Positions 19,825 through 29,600 of a stretch of 64,000 bases of DNA are shown piece after piece. The notes under the pieces are model-generated. The model was not told where the DNA came from, ran no database searches, and saw only the letters and a list, made by a program, of their open reading frames with translations. A program made the position numbers and the translations under genes. Each line of letters opens with the position of its first letter. Positions within the stretch are counted from its first letter, which is position 1. Source of the DNA: Yersinia similis (GTDB taxonomy: Bacteria > Pseudomonadota > Gammaproteobacteria > Enterobacterales > Enterobacteriaceae); assembly GCF_001053095.1 (NCBI RefSeq), contig NZ_CGBP01000007.1, positions 112,020 through 176,019 on the forward strand, given 5' to 3'.

Positions 19825-20289
19825 ATGCCCCCTATTAACAATCTCAATGACAAATTATTTTTAACTATACCTCTTTATAACAATGAAGAATCTATGCAGA
19901 CTGATGAATATAAGGTATTAAAGAAAGTAATATCAGAAGATCTCACTCCAGATAGAAAAAAATCTCTTCGAGAATTAAAAAGAGAGATATTAGTGAATAT
20001 ATGCCAAAATAAACGTGCAGATATAACACTCTTCTTATCAAATATGGATCTCAGCGGAGTGAATTTAAGTAACCTTGATTTATCTGGCGCTGATTTAACG
20101 TCAACCAATCTTTGCGGTGCTAATTTTAATGGTGCTAATATTAGTCACACAAACATGATGAATGCAGACCTAAGCGGATCATCCATGATCAATGCAAAAC
20201 TCAATGGCATTTATTGGTGGAATACAAACCTTGACCATGTCCAAATAGATTTGGATAATATCCCATACCTTCCTCTCTCTAAGAAATAA
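19825..20289 (+). CDS. Pentapeptide-repeat protein, possibly truncated
   Basis: A 154-residue protein in AT-rich DNA unlike its neighbours, suggesting transfer. Residues about 72-135 form A(D/N)LXX pentapeptide repeats (DLSGVNLSNLDLSGADLTSTN and so on), a right-handed beta-helix fold. The N-terminal 70 residues are charged and probably helical. ATG 19825 has AGAAG nearby; 48 upstream codons in frame derive from the ERIC and spacer. After the TAA the same frame stays open for 37 more codons, so this may be a nonsense-truncated longer protein. Function unknown; pentapeptide proteins range from gyrase mimics to secreted effectors. Confidence 0.6.
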   Translation: MPPINNLNDKLFLTIPLYNNEESMQTDEYKVLKKVISEDLTPDRKKSLRELKREILVNICQNKRADITLFLSNMDLSGVNLSNLDLSGADLTSTNLCGANFNGANISHTNMMNADLSGSSMINAKLNGIYWWNTNLDHVQIDLDNIPYLPLSKK

Positions 20290-20403
20290 CAGTATATAAA
20301 ACCAGAAGAGTCCATAGAAATACACCTCGGTAGTAATTTCTATCAGAAAGAGATGAAAGAAACTGATGCATTCAGAAAAACACTAGACCAAATAAATAAA
20401 TAA
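20290..20403 (+). pseudogene. In-frame continuation beyond the pentapeptide-repeat stop
   Basis: Directly after the TAA at 20287 the same frame runs 37 codons (QYIKPEESIEIHLGS onward, rich in Lys, Glu and Asp) to the stop at 20401-20403. The charged, protein-like composition suggests a former C-terminus separated by a single nonsense codon. Chance is not excluded. Confidence 0.35.
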
Positions 20404-20919
20404 ATTACAGAACAGAACAGAACAGAACAGAACAGAACAGACTGTATCAATTGGATAATAAACAATTGCAAATATTGCTCCCTTGCTTGGTAATGACGCC
20501 AATGAGTAGAATATGTATTTTTCGATAAAGGCCCCAATGACCTTTTCATGCAATTCAATTGAGCGTGAAAAGCAGATTGTTTTACGGGTCAGACGTTTTA
20601 TGCGAGTTCGTAATGTCAGGTTGTTACGTTCAATACGCTGAGTAAATATTTTACCGTTCAGATGTTTATCCTTCGGCACTTCCCGGCGATAACTACCCCA
20701 GTCGTCGCTGGTTATCATCCCGATATTGAAGGGGGTCAACAGTGCCAGCAATTCACGGCAGGTTTCATCAGTTCGCGGGCCGAAGGTGTAGGCCAGTACG
20801 CCACCTGTTTTGGTATTGTACGCATACCAGAGCCAGTGCTGACGGGCCTTTGCCGACAAAACTCCACTCTGCTCATCGAGTTCACAGATGAGCGCCACGT
20901 CTACATGAGCGACTGGCAA
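20383..20919 (-). pseudogene. IS1-family InsB transposase, run-on remnant
   Basis: It holds the DDE transposase features of InsB: ELDEQ, TSDDWGSY, TQRIERNNLTLRTRIKRLTRK and SIELHEKVIGAF. The normal stop after EKYIFY is absent, so the frame runs out of the element through the terminal repeat and the pentanucleotide array to 20383 (tail with repeated CSVLF). InsB needs a programmed frameshift from insA, whose 5' half is gone, so it is presumably inactive. Confidence 0.8.
20407..20441. repeat. Pentanucleotide array (ACAGA) x7
   Basis: Seven perfect copies of ACAGA. They lie between the pentapeptide gene and the IS1-family end, and inside the run-on reading frame of the transposase remnant. Confidence 0.95.
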
Positions 20920-21050
20920 GGACGTTATTCGCTTCGGCGAGCGTTTTTTAAAGTGCGTCTAACGGTATTGATACCGATTTTTAGCGTTCTTGCCGTATCC
21001 CGCACACCTGCGCCATTAAAGGCCATATCAATGCAACTGGCATTGTTTGC
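20489..21050 (-). mobile_element. Truncated IS1-family element
   Basis: The terminal inverted repeat begins GGTAATGACGCCAA at 20489, as in IS1 (GGTAATGACTCC). Inside are the insB frame and the C-terminal part of insA. The other end, with the 5' half of insA and its inverted repeat, is missing, and the sequence runs straight into the cyaA 3' end. No target duplication can be defined. Confidence 0.85.
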
Positions 21051-21053
21051 TCG
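20935..21053 (-). pseudogene. InsA fragment of the IS1-family element
   Basis: The frame carries [21 protein letters not shown] and INTVRRTLKN, the InsA helix-turn-helix C-terminus, ending at TAA 20935. The zinc-finger N-terminus is missing. The fragment overlaps the last codons and the stop of cyaA in another frame. Confidence 0.8.
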
Positions 21054-23580
21054 GTAAGCTGGCTTCTTTTCCGGCAATATTAGCGCACAGCTGCGATAAG
21101 GTACTGCTGCGGAACGGGATCACCTGAGTACGGCCATCTAACTGCACAATTTGGTAGAACTGCGGCAGGTTAAAGTTGATAAAGCTGGAGCCATAAGTAA
21201 AGCGATCGTGAGAAGACGAATAGAACCGGCTGACATCCCGCACCAACTCTTCTTTACTGCCCTCGCAATGGTGATAAACCTCAACCCGGTTTGCTTCATC
21301 CAATATATAAATATTGAACCCTTTTTCATCAGCGGTACCTTCGAAAAAGAACTGAATAATCCCTTCACTGGCAAAGCCATCAACCACTGGCGGCAAATGA
21401 ATTTGGTTAGTTTCGACCTGAACCGATAACCCATGCAATTTGTTATTGGAAATCGCACCGTAAAATTCAACAGCATTTTCCAACTTTTGTACCGAGACAC
21501 TCAAGCGCTCAAAGAACAAGCCCCACGTCTGGCCGGAAACCCGTACCGCTTTAAAACGGCCTGGTTCCTGACGAGTACTGGACAAGCGCAGGTCAATACA
21601 TTCAGACACCAATTGCTGGATACGGGTGCGGATCAAACCGCGCAAATGCTGGCTGTAGCAGAACACATCCACCGATTCCGGTGGCGCAGCGTCCTGATGC
21701 ATTTTGCCTAAAATGGTTTTCAGTGCTTCCAGTACCGCCTGCTCGCCACTGAAATGCAAGGTGCGCACTTCATTCCATGAGTTGCGATACAACAAATCGA
21801 TACTGCCCACCAGACACTGCTGCTGCTCACCAAAACTGAACACATCTAGTTTACGGAAATCAAAATGCACCACCTGATTACGGAAGGCCGTCGTCGGATC
21901 ATGTTCCAAATTGACGATAATCGCCAAATGGCGAATTTCACATGGGCTGTACGGTGCTTTCGGTGTTGGTGCAGCTAAGCGCAACGGGAAGTGATGCGAA
22001 ATGTCGGTCACCAGCTCCTGTAACTTGACCGTATCACACAGATTGGCGCTTTTAATATGCAGGTGCGTTTTACTGGTCAATAAACCATTGAAATAAGCCC
22101 AAGAGACCAGTTTGTTCAGATAGCGGTTATATTCAAGCGGTTGATGGCTGACAATAGCATCCATTGACGGCGCTTGATTATACAGATACCAGCCAGGGCG
22201 GTTAGCACGGCCCGCTGGGACATGGATAAATGTCAGATGCTCTTCCGATAAATCGGGTGAAATTTGCGGGTTAACCAATGTGACTTTACCCGGCAATGCT
22301 TCAAATGCCGCATACAACTTACGGGTCAAGACACCGATATCCTGTGGGCTGGCACTGACACTCAGATTATTACGGCGGGCAAAGCGGATCAAATTACGAT
22401 AGCTCTGCATCATCGCATCTAATAATTCGTTATGCGCTTCACGCACCCGTTCTATCTTCCAGTTGGCACGATTATCCAGCACTGCCAGTTTTTCATTGCT
22501 CCAACCCCACTCACTCACCAATTGGCTGAGTACCTCACGCCGCCAACCCGTACTGGCTGGCGTGCGAGACAGTTTCTCACACACTTTCAGGTAGAAGCAG
22601 CGACGCACCAGATTTAAACGGGTGGTGTCATTAATTTGGATCAGATAACGGGTAACACGATCAAGCATCATGCAGTAAGCATCAAGACCAAACGAGACAA
22701 TTTCGCCAGCGTGCAAGCGTTGTTTGATTTCCATCGCCAGCAGTTGGGAATTTGGGTATTCCCAAGAATAAGCTTCCAGCAATAATGTTTTAAGCACCGC
22801 TTTATACGGCGAATCGATACTTTTATACAGTTGCCACAAACTGGCACCGAAATACTCTTCTGCTGACAGTGTGCTTAAACCGCCCAGATCGAGCCATTCG
22901 TTCGGCGTCAGTACACCTTGCGCATAAAGTGACAGCACGTAATCGTCGTAATGCTCTTCCTCTTTAACCGGGACCATATTCCACAGAATACGCTTCCCTG
23001 CCAGACGAACCGCACTACGGTAAAATTCATCCAATAACAGGATGTGTTGAGTCGAGCCGCAATCCTCCCCCCCCAAGCTGCCACTGGCATTATGGCGGAA
23101 GCGGTTTTCATCAATCAGGAAGAAGCTGACCTCGACCCCCATTGACGCCGCCCATTTTTCCAACAGGCTACATTTTTGCTGGAGTTGATTACGCTCTTCA
23201 ATATCCAGCCAGGCCTGATGGCACACCCAGATATCTAAATCCGATGTGTGGCACTGCCCAATAGAGGAGGTGCTCCCCATGGAATAGACGCCGGTAATAG
23301 GCAATTCGCCCCCCGCACTTGGTGCCAGAGGTTCGCCCCACCGAGCTTCAACATCAGCAATATAATTTTGTTGTATTTCATTAGGTGTGAAAAGACAGAC
23401 GCCATGGGGAACGTTACCATCAAGGTAACCTGGCATCTGCGGATGATGACAATGTAGTAGGATCGGTAGCAGACTGTAGACCTTTTGGAAGGCTGGACCC
23501 ATGGCCGCCAAAGCGCGATCGACTCGTAATTGGTTGATCGCATCCAGTCGCTGTTTCAGTGTCTCGATGTAGAGGTACAA
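21028..23580 (-). CDS. cyaA: Class I adenylate cyclase CyaA
   Basis: Makes cAMP for CRP; 850 residues from the TTG at 23580, the conserved enteric start ([19 protein letters not shown]). The catalytic N-terminal half holds [14 protein letters not shown] and SDLDIWV near residue 115; the C-terminal half is the glucose-PTS regulatory domain, including [20 protein letters not shown]. The last residues differ from E. coli CyaA, and the stop codon lies within IS1-derived sequence, so the extreme C-terminus was replaced by IS fusion. The essential domains are intact. Divergent from hemC. Confidence 0.95.
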   Translation of the reverse strand: MYLYIETLKQRLDAINQLRVDRALAAMGPAFQKVYSLLPILLHCHHPQMPGYLDGNVPHGVCLFTPNEIQQNYIADVEARWGEPLAPSAGGELPITGVYSMGSTSSIGQCHTSDLDIWVCHQAWLDIEERNQLQQKCSLLEKWAASMGVEVSFFLIDENRFRHNASGSLGGEDCGSTQHILLLDEFYRSAVRLAGKRILWNMVPVKEEEHYDDYVLSLYAQGVLTPNEWLDLGGLSTLSAEEYFGASLWQLYKSIDSPYKAVLKTLLLEAYSWEYPNSQLLAMEIKQRLHAGEIVSFGLDAYCMMLDRVTRYLIQINDTTRLNLVRRCFYLKVCEKLSRTPASTGWRREVLSQLVSEWGWSNEKLAVLDNRANWKIERVREAHNELLDAMMQSYRNLIRFARRNNLSVSASPQDIGVLTRKLYAAFEALPGKVTLVNPQISPDLSEEHLTFIHVPAGRANRPGWYLYNQAPSMDAIVSHQPLEYNRYLNKLVSWAYFNGLLTSKTHLHIKSANLCDTVKLQELVTDISHHFPLRLAAPTPKAPYSPCEIRHLAIIVNLEHDPTTAFRNQVVHFDFRKLDVFSFGEQQQCLVGSIDLLYRNSWNEVRTLHFSGEQAVLEALKTILGKMHQDAAPPESVDVFCYSQHLRGLIRTRIQQLVSECIDLRLSSTRQEPGRFKAVRVSGQTWGLFFERLSVSVQKLENAVEFYGAISNNKLHGLSVQVETNQIHLPPVVDGFASEGIIQFFFEGTADEKGFNIYILDEANRVEVYHHCEGSKEELVRDVSRFYSSSHDRFTYGSSFINFNLPQFYQIVQLDGRTQVIPFRSSTLSQLCANIAGKEASLPSKQCQLH

Positions 23581-24039
23581 GACGTCTCGCCTGATTATTC
23601 CGGTGTCTGGAAAAAAAGCCCGTGTTCCAAATTCGCTTATTGCTTTGCGTTTTTTGTTGAAAAACACAAAAAACATTTTATTTGAAGAATATTTAGCGAA
23701 TTATTGCTGGAAACGTGATCAATCTAACACCTTGCCGATTAACCGTAAAGAAAGTAAAGCTATCTCTACCATTGTAAAGCCTCTTTATGCCCGAATCACT
23801 GGCTCCAATGAGTTTCTCGGAGTCATAAGCGCTGATCACCGCGCCGCTGCGTAAAGAAACGGGGTTCTCCCACTAATCTCATCACACATTTGTTACAATC
23901 ACTCACTTATTACAGTCATGCATTCATTGCAATAGTTGCTTTCTTATGCATTTATCCGCCTTGTTCATGCGGCTATCACACTGACAGTGTTCACCGGTCA
24001 GTGATAGGATGGGCCGTAAAATATAAAACGGTAACAAGC
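23581..24039. other. Divergent cyaA/hemC control region
   Basis: It must contain both promoters. A perfect 13-bp palindrome ACACTGACAGTGT lies at 23978-23990, about 50 bases upstream of hemC. I could not assign a convincing CRP site by eye. No gene is seen. Confidence 0.45.
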
Positions 24040-24981
24040 ATGTTAGACAAAATTATTCGAATTGCCACACGACAAAGCCCGCTCGCCTTATGGCAAGCAC
24101 ATTATGTTCAACATTTATTGCAAGCCAATCACCCTGGCCTGCAAATAGAACTAGTCCCAATGGTCACCCGTGGGGATATCATTTTGGATACACCATTGGC
24201 CAAAGTCGGTGGTAAGGGTCTATTTGTCAAAGAGTTAGAGCTGGCGCTGCTGGACGGCAGAGCGGATATTGCCGTGCATTCGATGAAAGATGTGCCCATT
24301 GCCTTCCCCGAAGGGCTGGGTTTAGTCGCGATTTGTGAACGTGAAGACCCGCGTGATGCGTTCGTCTCGTCACATTATGCCCATCTGGATGATCTCCCAG
24401 CGGGCAGTGTTGTCGGTACCTCCAGCCTACGCCGCCAGTGTCAGCTACGCGAACGGCGACCGGACCTGATTATTCGCGATCTACGGGGCAACGTCGGTAC
24501 CCGCCTTGCCAAACTGGATAATGGTGACTATCAGGCCATTATTCTGGCTGTCGCGGGTCTCAAGCGCCTCGGTCTGGAAACACGGATTCGCTATGCCATG
24601 TCAGCGGAGGAGTCTCTGCCCGCTGTCGGCCAAGGTGCCGTAGGTATCGAATGCCGTCTGGATGATGACCTTACCCGCCAGTTGCTGGCCCCATTGAATC
24701 ATCGGCACACCGAATTACGGGTATGTGCAGAGCGGGCAATGAATATTCGCCTTGAAGGGGGCTGCCAAGTCCCCATCGGTAGCTATGCTGAATTGGAAGG
24801 TGATACTTTATGGCTACGGGCGCTGGTGGGAGCACCCGATGGTAGCCAGATGATCCGGGGTGAACGCCGTGGCCCTGCGGCGGATGCAGAGCAGATGGGC
24901 ATTGAACTTGCCGATGAGTTGCTATCACGCGGCGCACGGGAAATCCTGGCTACGGTTTATCTGGATAATCCTGCGCGATGA
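24040..24981 (+). CDS. hemC: Porphobilinogen deaminase (hydroxymethylbilane synthase)
   Basis: Polymerises four porphobilinogens into hydroxymethylbilane in haem synthesis. It has 313 residues, as in E. coli. The dipyrromethane cofactor cysteine is in [13 protein letters not shown] (near residue 242). The substrate-binding arginines lie in [11 protein letters not shown], and AVHSMKDVP holds the catalytic Asp84. It starts [19 protein letters not shown]. It overlaps hemD by ATGA. Confidence 0.97.
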   Translation: MLDKIIRIATRQSPLALWQAHYVQHLLQANHPGLQIELVPMVTRGDIILDTPLAKVGGKGLFVKELELALLDGRADIAVHSMKDVPIAFPEGLGLVAICEREDPRDAFVSSHYAHLDDLPAGSVVGTSSLRRQCQLRERRPDLIIRDLRGNVGTRLAKLDNGDYQAIILAVAGLKRLGLETRIRYAMSAEESLPAVGQGAVGIECRLDDDLTRQLLAPLNHRHTELRVCAERAMNIRLEGGCQVPIGSYAELEGDTLWLRALVGAPDGSQMIRGERRGPAADAEQMGIELADELLSRGAREILATVYLDNPAR

Positions 24982-25727
24982 CAATCCTGGTAACCCGTCC
25001 ATCCCCTGCGGGGGAGCAATTAGTCACTCGCCTACGTGCTCTGGGCCGGGTTGCCTATCATGCGCCATTGATTGATTTTTCCCCAGGAAGAGACCTGCCC
25101 AAACTGCCGGAATTATTGCAAGATATGCAGGCTGGAGACTTGGTTTTTGCTTTGTCACAGAACGCAGTCCGCTACGCTAACCCGCTGTTAAAAAGAAATA
25201 AACTGTCATGGCCTGTGCAGTTATCTTATTATGCTATTGGCCGTACAACCGCATTAGCACTGCATACCGCCAGCCGTTTGCATGTTGCTTTCCCGCCAAT
25301 GGGAGAGACAAGTGAAATGCTGTTATCATTACCCCAGTTGCAAAATTTAGCCGGTAAAAAAGCACTGTTATTGCGCGGCAATGGGGGCCGGGAGTTGCTA
25401 GGCGCAACCCTCGCAGAACGCGGAGTGGCCGTGACCTTCTGTGAATGCTATCAACGCAGTCCCATCTATTATGATGGCAGCGAACAAAGTGCTCACTGGC
25501 AACGTGCCGGTGTTGATATTCTGGTGGTCACCAGCGGCGAAATGTTACAACAGATCTATAATTTAGTTCCTGATTACTATCGTTCTTCCTGGTTACTGCG
25601 TTGTCGTTTAATCGTTGTGAGTGATCGTTTAGCGGCCTTAGCCACCCAAATGGGGTGGACGGAGGTCCAGATAGCAGAAAATGCCGACAATGACGCACTG
25701 ATCCGTGCGTTACAAGACCTTCAATAA
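24978..25727 (+). CDS. hemD: Uroporphyrinogen-III synthase
   Basis: Cyclises hydroxymethylbilane with inversion of ring D. A 249-residue two-domain protein, starting [19 protein letters not shown] and with VVTSGEMLQ near residue 183. The sequence family is poorly conserved, but the position between hemC and hemX, with coupled start, is diagnostic. Confidence 0.94.
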   Translation: MTILVTRPSPAGEQLVTRLRALGRVAYHAPLIDFSPGRDLPKLPELLQDMQAGDLVFALSQNAVRYANPLLKRNKLSWPVQLSYYAIGRTTALALHTASRLHVAFPPMGETSEMLLSLPQLQNLAGKKALLLRGNGGRELLGATLAERGVAVTFCECYQRSPIYYDGSEQSAHWQRAGVDILVVTSGEMLQQIYNLVPDYYRSSWLLRCRLIVVSDRLAALATQMGWTEVQIAENADNDALIRALQDLQ

Positions 25728-25757
25728 ACCTAAAACCTGACTTATGGGATGCCCAAT

Positions 25758-26882
25758 ATGACGGAACAAAATACCCCATCCGCACCAGTGGAAGAGCCAA
25801 CCACTGCGGTTGAGAGGCCCCAACAGCCAGAACCAAAAGGCCATCGTGAAAAACGGACTGGACCAATTCTGGGTGTTATTGCTATCGCCTTGGTAATAGC
25901 GTTGGGAGCGGGGCTTTATTATCATGGACAGCAGCAGGCCCAGTTACAGAATGCAGAGAATATTGCGCTGCAAGAACAGTTGGTGTCACTAAAACAGACG
26001 CTATTGCAGGAAAAACAGCAACTGGAGTCCTTACTGCAACAGCAGGGGAAAGCGTTGGAGTCGGCAGAAAATCAGCAGGCCTCGCTGACTCGCCAGCTCA
26101 ATGAATTACAAGAAAAAGTCGCGACTATTTCAGGCAACGATGCCAAAACCTGGCTGCTAGCTCAGGCTGATTTCTTGGTGAAAATGGCCGGGCGCAAGCT
26201 GTGGAATGATCAAGATGTCACCACTGCAGTCACCTTACTGAAAAGCGCCGATGCCAGTCTTGCCGATATGAATGACCCAAGTCTTATCGATGTCCGCCGC
26301 GCGATTACAGAAGATATCAGCACACTCTCTGCCGTCAGTCAGGTGGACTTTGACGGTATTATCCTCAAGTTAAACCAGTTGTCTAATCAAGTAGATAACT
26401 TGCGTTTGGCCGATAACAATATTGATGACTCTCCCATGGATGCCAACAGTGACGAACTCTCCAGTTCACTCTCTGAATGGCGTCAGAATCTGAGCAAAAG
26501 CTGGCGCAGCTTTATGTCTGACTTCATTAGTATTCGCCGCCGTGATAGTAGCGCGGAACCTTTGCTGGCACCGAATCAGGACGTGTATCTGCGAGAAAAC
26601 ATTCGCTCCCGCCTGCTGGTTGCCGCTCAGGCAGTCCCCCGCCATCAAGACGAAGTTTATAAGCAGTCATTGGAAACTATTTCTACGTGGGTCCGCGCTT
26701 ATTTTGATGTGAACGACCCAAGTACCAAAGCGTTCTTGGATGAGCTGGAAAATCTGAGCCAGCAACCTATCTCAATGGACGTACCTGATCAATTGAAAAG
26801 CCAACCAATGCTGGAAAAATTGATGCAAACCAGGGTCCGTAACTTACTGGCACAAACGCCAGTTGATGCTCAGGGGGAATAA
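25758..26882 (+). CDS. hemX: HemX, inner-membrane protein of the hem operon
   Basis: A 374-residue protein with a polar N-terminus, one transmembrane segment around residues 38-58 ([17 protein letters not shown]), and then a Gln/Leu-rich coiled coil to about residue 120. Once called a uroporphyrinogen methyltransferase, but it has no SAM-binding fold visible; the function is unknown. The MTEQ start at 25758 fits E. coli; an ATG three codons upstream is possible. Confidence 0.9.
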   Translation: MTEQNTPSAPVEEPTTAVERPQQPEPKGHREKRTGPILGVIAIALVIALGAGLYYHGQQQAQLQNAENIALQEQLVSLKQTLLQEKQQLESLLQQQGKALESAENQQASLTRQLNELQEKVATISGNDAKTWLLAQADFLVKMAGRKLWNDQDVTTAVTLLKSADASLADMNDPSLIDVRRAITEDISTLSAVSQVDFDGIILKLNQLSNQVDNLRLADNNIDDSPMDANSDELSSSLSEWRQNLSKSWRSFMSDFISIRRRDSSAEPLLAPNQDVYLRENIRSRLLVAAQAVPRHQDEVYKQSLETISTWVRAYFDVNDPSTKAFLDELENLSQQPISMDVPDQLKSQPMLEKLMQTRVRNLLAQTPVDAQGE

Positions 26883-26884
26883 AT

Positions 26885-28087
26885 ATGCTGCGAGTCTTGC
26901 TGTTATTCCTTATTTTAACTGTGGGTATCGTGCTTGGCCCGATGTTGGCCGGGCATCAGGGTTATGTGCTGATCCAGACTGACAACTATAACGTTACAAC
27001 CAGTGTGACCGGGTTAGCCATCATGCTGGTCCTGTTATTGGTGGCTTTCTTTATTATTGAATGGGTACTACGTCGTATTTTCCGCACAGGTGCCCGCACT
27101 CGTGGCTGGTTCCTTGGCCGTAAACGTACCCGCGCCCGTAACCAGATGAAAGCGGCGTTGATTAAACTGGCTGAAGGTGATTTTCTGCAAGTTGAAAAGC
27201 TCCTCACCCGCAATGCTGACCACGCGGAACAACCCATGGTTAACTACCTGCTGGCAGCCGAAGCGGCCCAGCAACGTGGGGATGAATTTCGTACCAATCA
27301 ATATCTGGAGCGCGCGGCAGAAGTTGCCGATGGCGACCAACTGCCGGTGAATATCACCAGGGTGCGTATTCAATTGGCGCAGGGGCATATTCATGCCGCC
27401 CGCCACGGTATTGACCGCTTGTTAGATCAAGCACCACGACATCCAGAAGTACTGCGTCTGGCTGAACAAGCTTACCTGCGCTCCGGTGCTTATCGCTCAT
27501 TACTGGACGTTTTACCGGCGATGGGTAAAACACAGATCCACACCCCTGAAGAAGTCGCTACCCTTGAGCAACAAGCCTATATTGGCATCATGAATCAGTG
27601 TATGGCGGACGAAGGCAGCGAGGGTCTGAAGCGCTGGTGGAAAGATCAAAGCCGCAAAGTACGGAATGAGATCCCATTACAGGTCGCATTAGCAGAACAT
27701 CTGATTGAATGTGATGATCATGATGTGGCTCAAAAGATCATTCTGGACAGCCTGAAACACCAATATGATGAACGTCTGGTACTGTTGATCCCGCGTCTGA
27801 AGTCAGGTAACCCAGAGCCGTTGGAAAAGTCTTTGCGTCAGCAAATCAAACAGCATGGGGCCACACCGTTGCTCAATAGTACCTTGGGTCAGTTGATGCT
27901 GAAACACGGTGAATGGGAGAAAGCCAGCGAAGCCTTTAAAGCAGCGCTTGCACAGCGGCCTGATGGCTATGATTACGCATGGCTGGCAGATGCCTTGGAT
28001 AAACTGCATCGCCCTGAGGATGCCGCTCAAGCGCGTCGTGAGGGGTTATTGCTGACCCTACGGCAGAACGGCGAGCCATCACTCTAA
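26885..28087 (+). CDS. hemY: HemY, TPR-containing membrane protein
   Basis: A 400-residue inner-membrane protein with two N-terminal hydrophobic segments (residues about 2-20 and 40-62), followed by helical TPR-like repeats. It is not the haem-pathway protoporphyrinogen oxidase of the same name. It starts two bases after the hemX stop and completes hemCDXY. Confidence 0.92.
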   Translation: MLRVLLLFLILTVGIVLGPMLAGHQGYVLIQTDNYNVTTSVTGLAIMLVLLLVAFFIIEWVLRRIFRTGARTRGWFLGRKRTRARNQMKAALIKLAEGDFLQVEKLLTRNADHAEQPMVNYLLAAEAAQQRGDEFRTNQYLERAAEVADGDQLPVNITRVRIQLAQGHIHAARHGIDRLLDQAPRHPEVLRLAEQAYLRSGAYRSLLDVLPAMGKTQIHTPEEVATLEQQAYIGIMNQCMADEGSEGLKRWWKDQSRKVRNEIPLQVALAEHLIECDDHDVAQKIILDSLKHQYDERLVLLIPRLKSGNPEPLEKSLRQQIKQHGATPLLNSTLGQLMLKHGEWEKASEAFKAALAQRPDGYDYAWLADALDKLHRPEDAAQARREGLLLTLRQNGEPSL

Positions 28088-28139
28088 CCAAGTTAATACA
28101 TTGATGCTAGCCCGCAGATGAGGCCCATGGACGGGCCAA

Positions 28140-28186
28140 GTAGCGAGCGTTGCCAACGCACATGCAGCTTGAAGTGCGAAGTGTAT
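28140..28186. repeat. Degenerate partial ERIC element
   Basis: GCGAGCGTTGCCAACGCACATGCAGCTTGAAG followed by GTAT resembles the right half of the ERIC consensus. It is directly downstream of the glmZ terminator. Confidence 0.5.
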
Positions 28187-28188
28187 GC

Positions 28189-28221
28189 AAAAAAAAACAC
28201 TTGCCGAAAAGGGCAAGTGTC
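28189..28221 (-). terminator. Intrinsic terminator of glmZ
   Basis: A 9-bp perfect stem (ACACTTGCC/GGCAAGTGT) with a six-base loop, followed on the minus strand by nine T. Confidence 0.92.
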
Positions 28222-28413
28222 TAAAATTTTCAGGTCGATAGACAACAATATCAGTGCCTCACTCAACGTTATGCCCGGTATGTGATGAAAATACTCAACA
28301 TCGTTTACATGGACAATAGGCACTCTAAAATCGGCTCTGCGTCATCCCTGGGTTTATGAAGCTAAATTAGCCCTAATGGCTAAGCTGTCATAATAAGTGG
28401 GATGAGCATCTAC
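28189..28413 (-). ncRNA. glmZ: GlmZ small RNA
   Basis: Hfq-dependent sRNA that activates glmS translation when not degraded through RapZ and RNase E. The 5' end GTAGATGCTCATCCCA and the blocks CTTCATAAAC, GATGACGCAGAGCCG and CGTTGAGTGAGGCAC match E. coli GlmZ in order. The transcript is about 225 bases and ends in the hairpin ACACTTGCC-N6-GGCAAGTGT plus nine U. Location between hemY and the argX tRNA operon is also as in E. coli. Confidence 0.92.
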
Positions 28414-28424
28414 ATGTTAGATAT

Positions 28425-28442
28425 TGCACTTAGCGTGCCAAA
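28425..28442 (-). promoter_or_regulatory. Sigma-54 promoter of glmZ
   Basis: On the minus strand TTTGGCACGCTAAGTGCAAT matches the -24/-12 consensus TGGCAC-N5-TTGCA (TGGCAC-GCTAA-GTGCA). The -12 GC lies about 13 bases before the GTAGATG 5' end. Enteric glmY/glmZ promoters are known to use sigma-54. Confidence 0.8.
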
Positions 28443-28582
28443 TCTGGCAGCAGGCAGGCCTTTTATCTCAAACACCCACTCGAAAATTGCTAATCAATTG
28501 ATAAACAATAAGTTTATTTTTTAACTGCATTTCATTCATCTCCATCGCCTAACAGAGTGATATCCAGACAACCGGAATGAAC

Positions 28583-28695
28583 TGTCGCTACAAAACGACG
28601 CTATAAACCGATATTAGTTTTTAATATATTTTTCAATGAATTAAATGTCTCTTTCTCACGACAATGTGATCGTTTATTGTCGTGAAAAGCCAACA
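28583..28695 (-). promoter_or_regulatory. GlrR-type activator sites upstream of glmZ
   Basis: TGTC-N10-GAC motifs occur at 28583-28600 (ends GACG), 28646-28663 (perfect TGTC-N10-GACA) and 28678-28695 (ends AACA). They lie about 170-280 bases upstream of the glmZ start, the usual reach for a sigma-54 activator. GlrR (QseF) recognises TGTC-N10-GACA. Confidence 0.7.
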
Positions 28696-28856
28696 CAGGC
28701 TCCCAACTCAACGAAACAACACCGCTAACGGAACTGACAGCAGAATTTAATCAAAGGAAGACCATAATGGTTTTGGATGTCAGAAAAGCTGGTTATAGCA
28801 CGCGATGGCTTAACGCTGCGCGGAGGATACGGCGGTATAAAAGGGGGAAAGTTGCA

Positions 28857-28899
28857 GGTCGGTCTGTCGGTCTGTCGGTCTGTCGGTCTGTCGGTCTGA
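28857..28899. repeat. 8-bp tandem array GGTCTGTC
   Basis: Four perfect copies of GGTCTGTC from 28861 to 28892, flanked by partial copies (GGTC at 28857, GGTCTGA at 28893). It lies between the tRNA terminator and the glmZ upstream region. Likely a VNTR. Confidence 0.95.
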
Positions 28900-28925
28900 C
28901 AAAATAGAGTCATTATGTTCAGGCG

Positions 28926-28951
28926 AAAAAAAACCCCGCATTGCGGGGTTT
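28926..28951 (-). terminator. Terminator of the tRNA operon
   Basis: AAACCCCGCA and TGCGGGGTTT form a GC-rich hairpin. On the minus strand it is followed by a run of T, 10-11 bases after tRNA-Pro. Confidence 0.9.
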
Positions 28952-28961
28952 CTTCTGAAAT

Positions 28962-29038
28962 TGGTCGGCGAGAGAGGATTCGAACCTCCGACCCACTGGT
29001 CCCAAACCAGTTGCGCTACCAAGCTGCGCTACTCGCCG
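28962..29038 (-). tRNA. proM: tRNA-Pro (TGG)
   Basis: 77 bases including an encoded CCA. The acceptor CGGCGAG pairs at the 3' end, the anticodon loop shows TGG (CTGGTTTGGGACCAG), and the T-arm is GGTTCGAATCC. Last gene of the argX-hisR-leuT-proM operon. Confidence 0.97.
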
Positions 29039-29113
29039 ATTTCTTGCTGCTTACTCTACATGGTCTCTCGACCTATGTCCATGTAAATATTAATAAATAT
29101 CTACATGTTTGTG

Positions 29114-29200
29114 TGGTGCGAAGGGAGGGACTTGAACCCTCACGTCCGTAAGAACACTAACACCTGAAGCTAGCGCGTCTACCAATTCCGCCACCATCGC
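29114..29200 (-). tRNA. leuT: tRNA-Leu (CAG)
   Basis: 87 bases with an encoded CCA and the long variable arm of class II tRNAs. The acceptor starts GCGATGGTGG, and the anticodon CAG lies in GCTTCAGGTG. Confidence 0.97.
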
Positions 29201-29216
29201 ATGTTCCACAAAAAAT

Positions 29217-29293
29217 TGGGGTGGCTAATGGGACTCGAACCCACGACAACTGGAATCACAATCCAGGGCTCTACCAACTGAGCTATAGCCACC
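29217..29293 (-). tRNA. hisR: tRNA-His (GTG)
   Basis: About 77 bases with an encoded CCA. It starts GGTGGCTATAGCTCAG, and the anticodon GTG lies in GGATTGTGATTCC. Confidence 0.97.
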
Positions 29294-29375
29294 ATCACTT
29301 CTTTACAACCTTTCTTACAGCTTACATCGTCGTACGCGGCAATCTTACCACCGCAGCTCTTGCACACAAAATTAA

Positions 29376-29452
<77 letters not shown>

Positions 29453-29600
29453 TTAGCGCCGTTGCGGGTGGGGATACTACGGTTTTAATACCTGGCTGTC
29501 TAGTGCTTTTTTAGAAGAAATGATGCGTTTGCTTACGCTTTGCTCACTCTGCCACAAAACTCAGCGAATAATAGCTCCCACACCGTATTTATCGCCGATT

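Noticed and set aside
23978..23990. Palindrome ACACTGACAGTGT as a CRP site for cyaA/hemC
   Set aside because: It lacks the TGTGA-N6-TCACA pattern; kept only as an unassigned palindrome.
28915..29151. Open frames across the tRNA operon
   Set aside because: They read through tRNA-Pro and tRNA-Leu genes and are artefacts of structured RNA genes.
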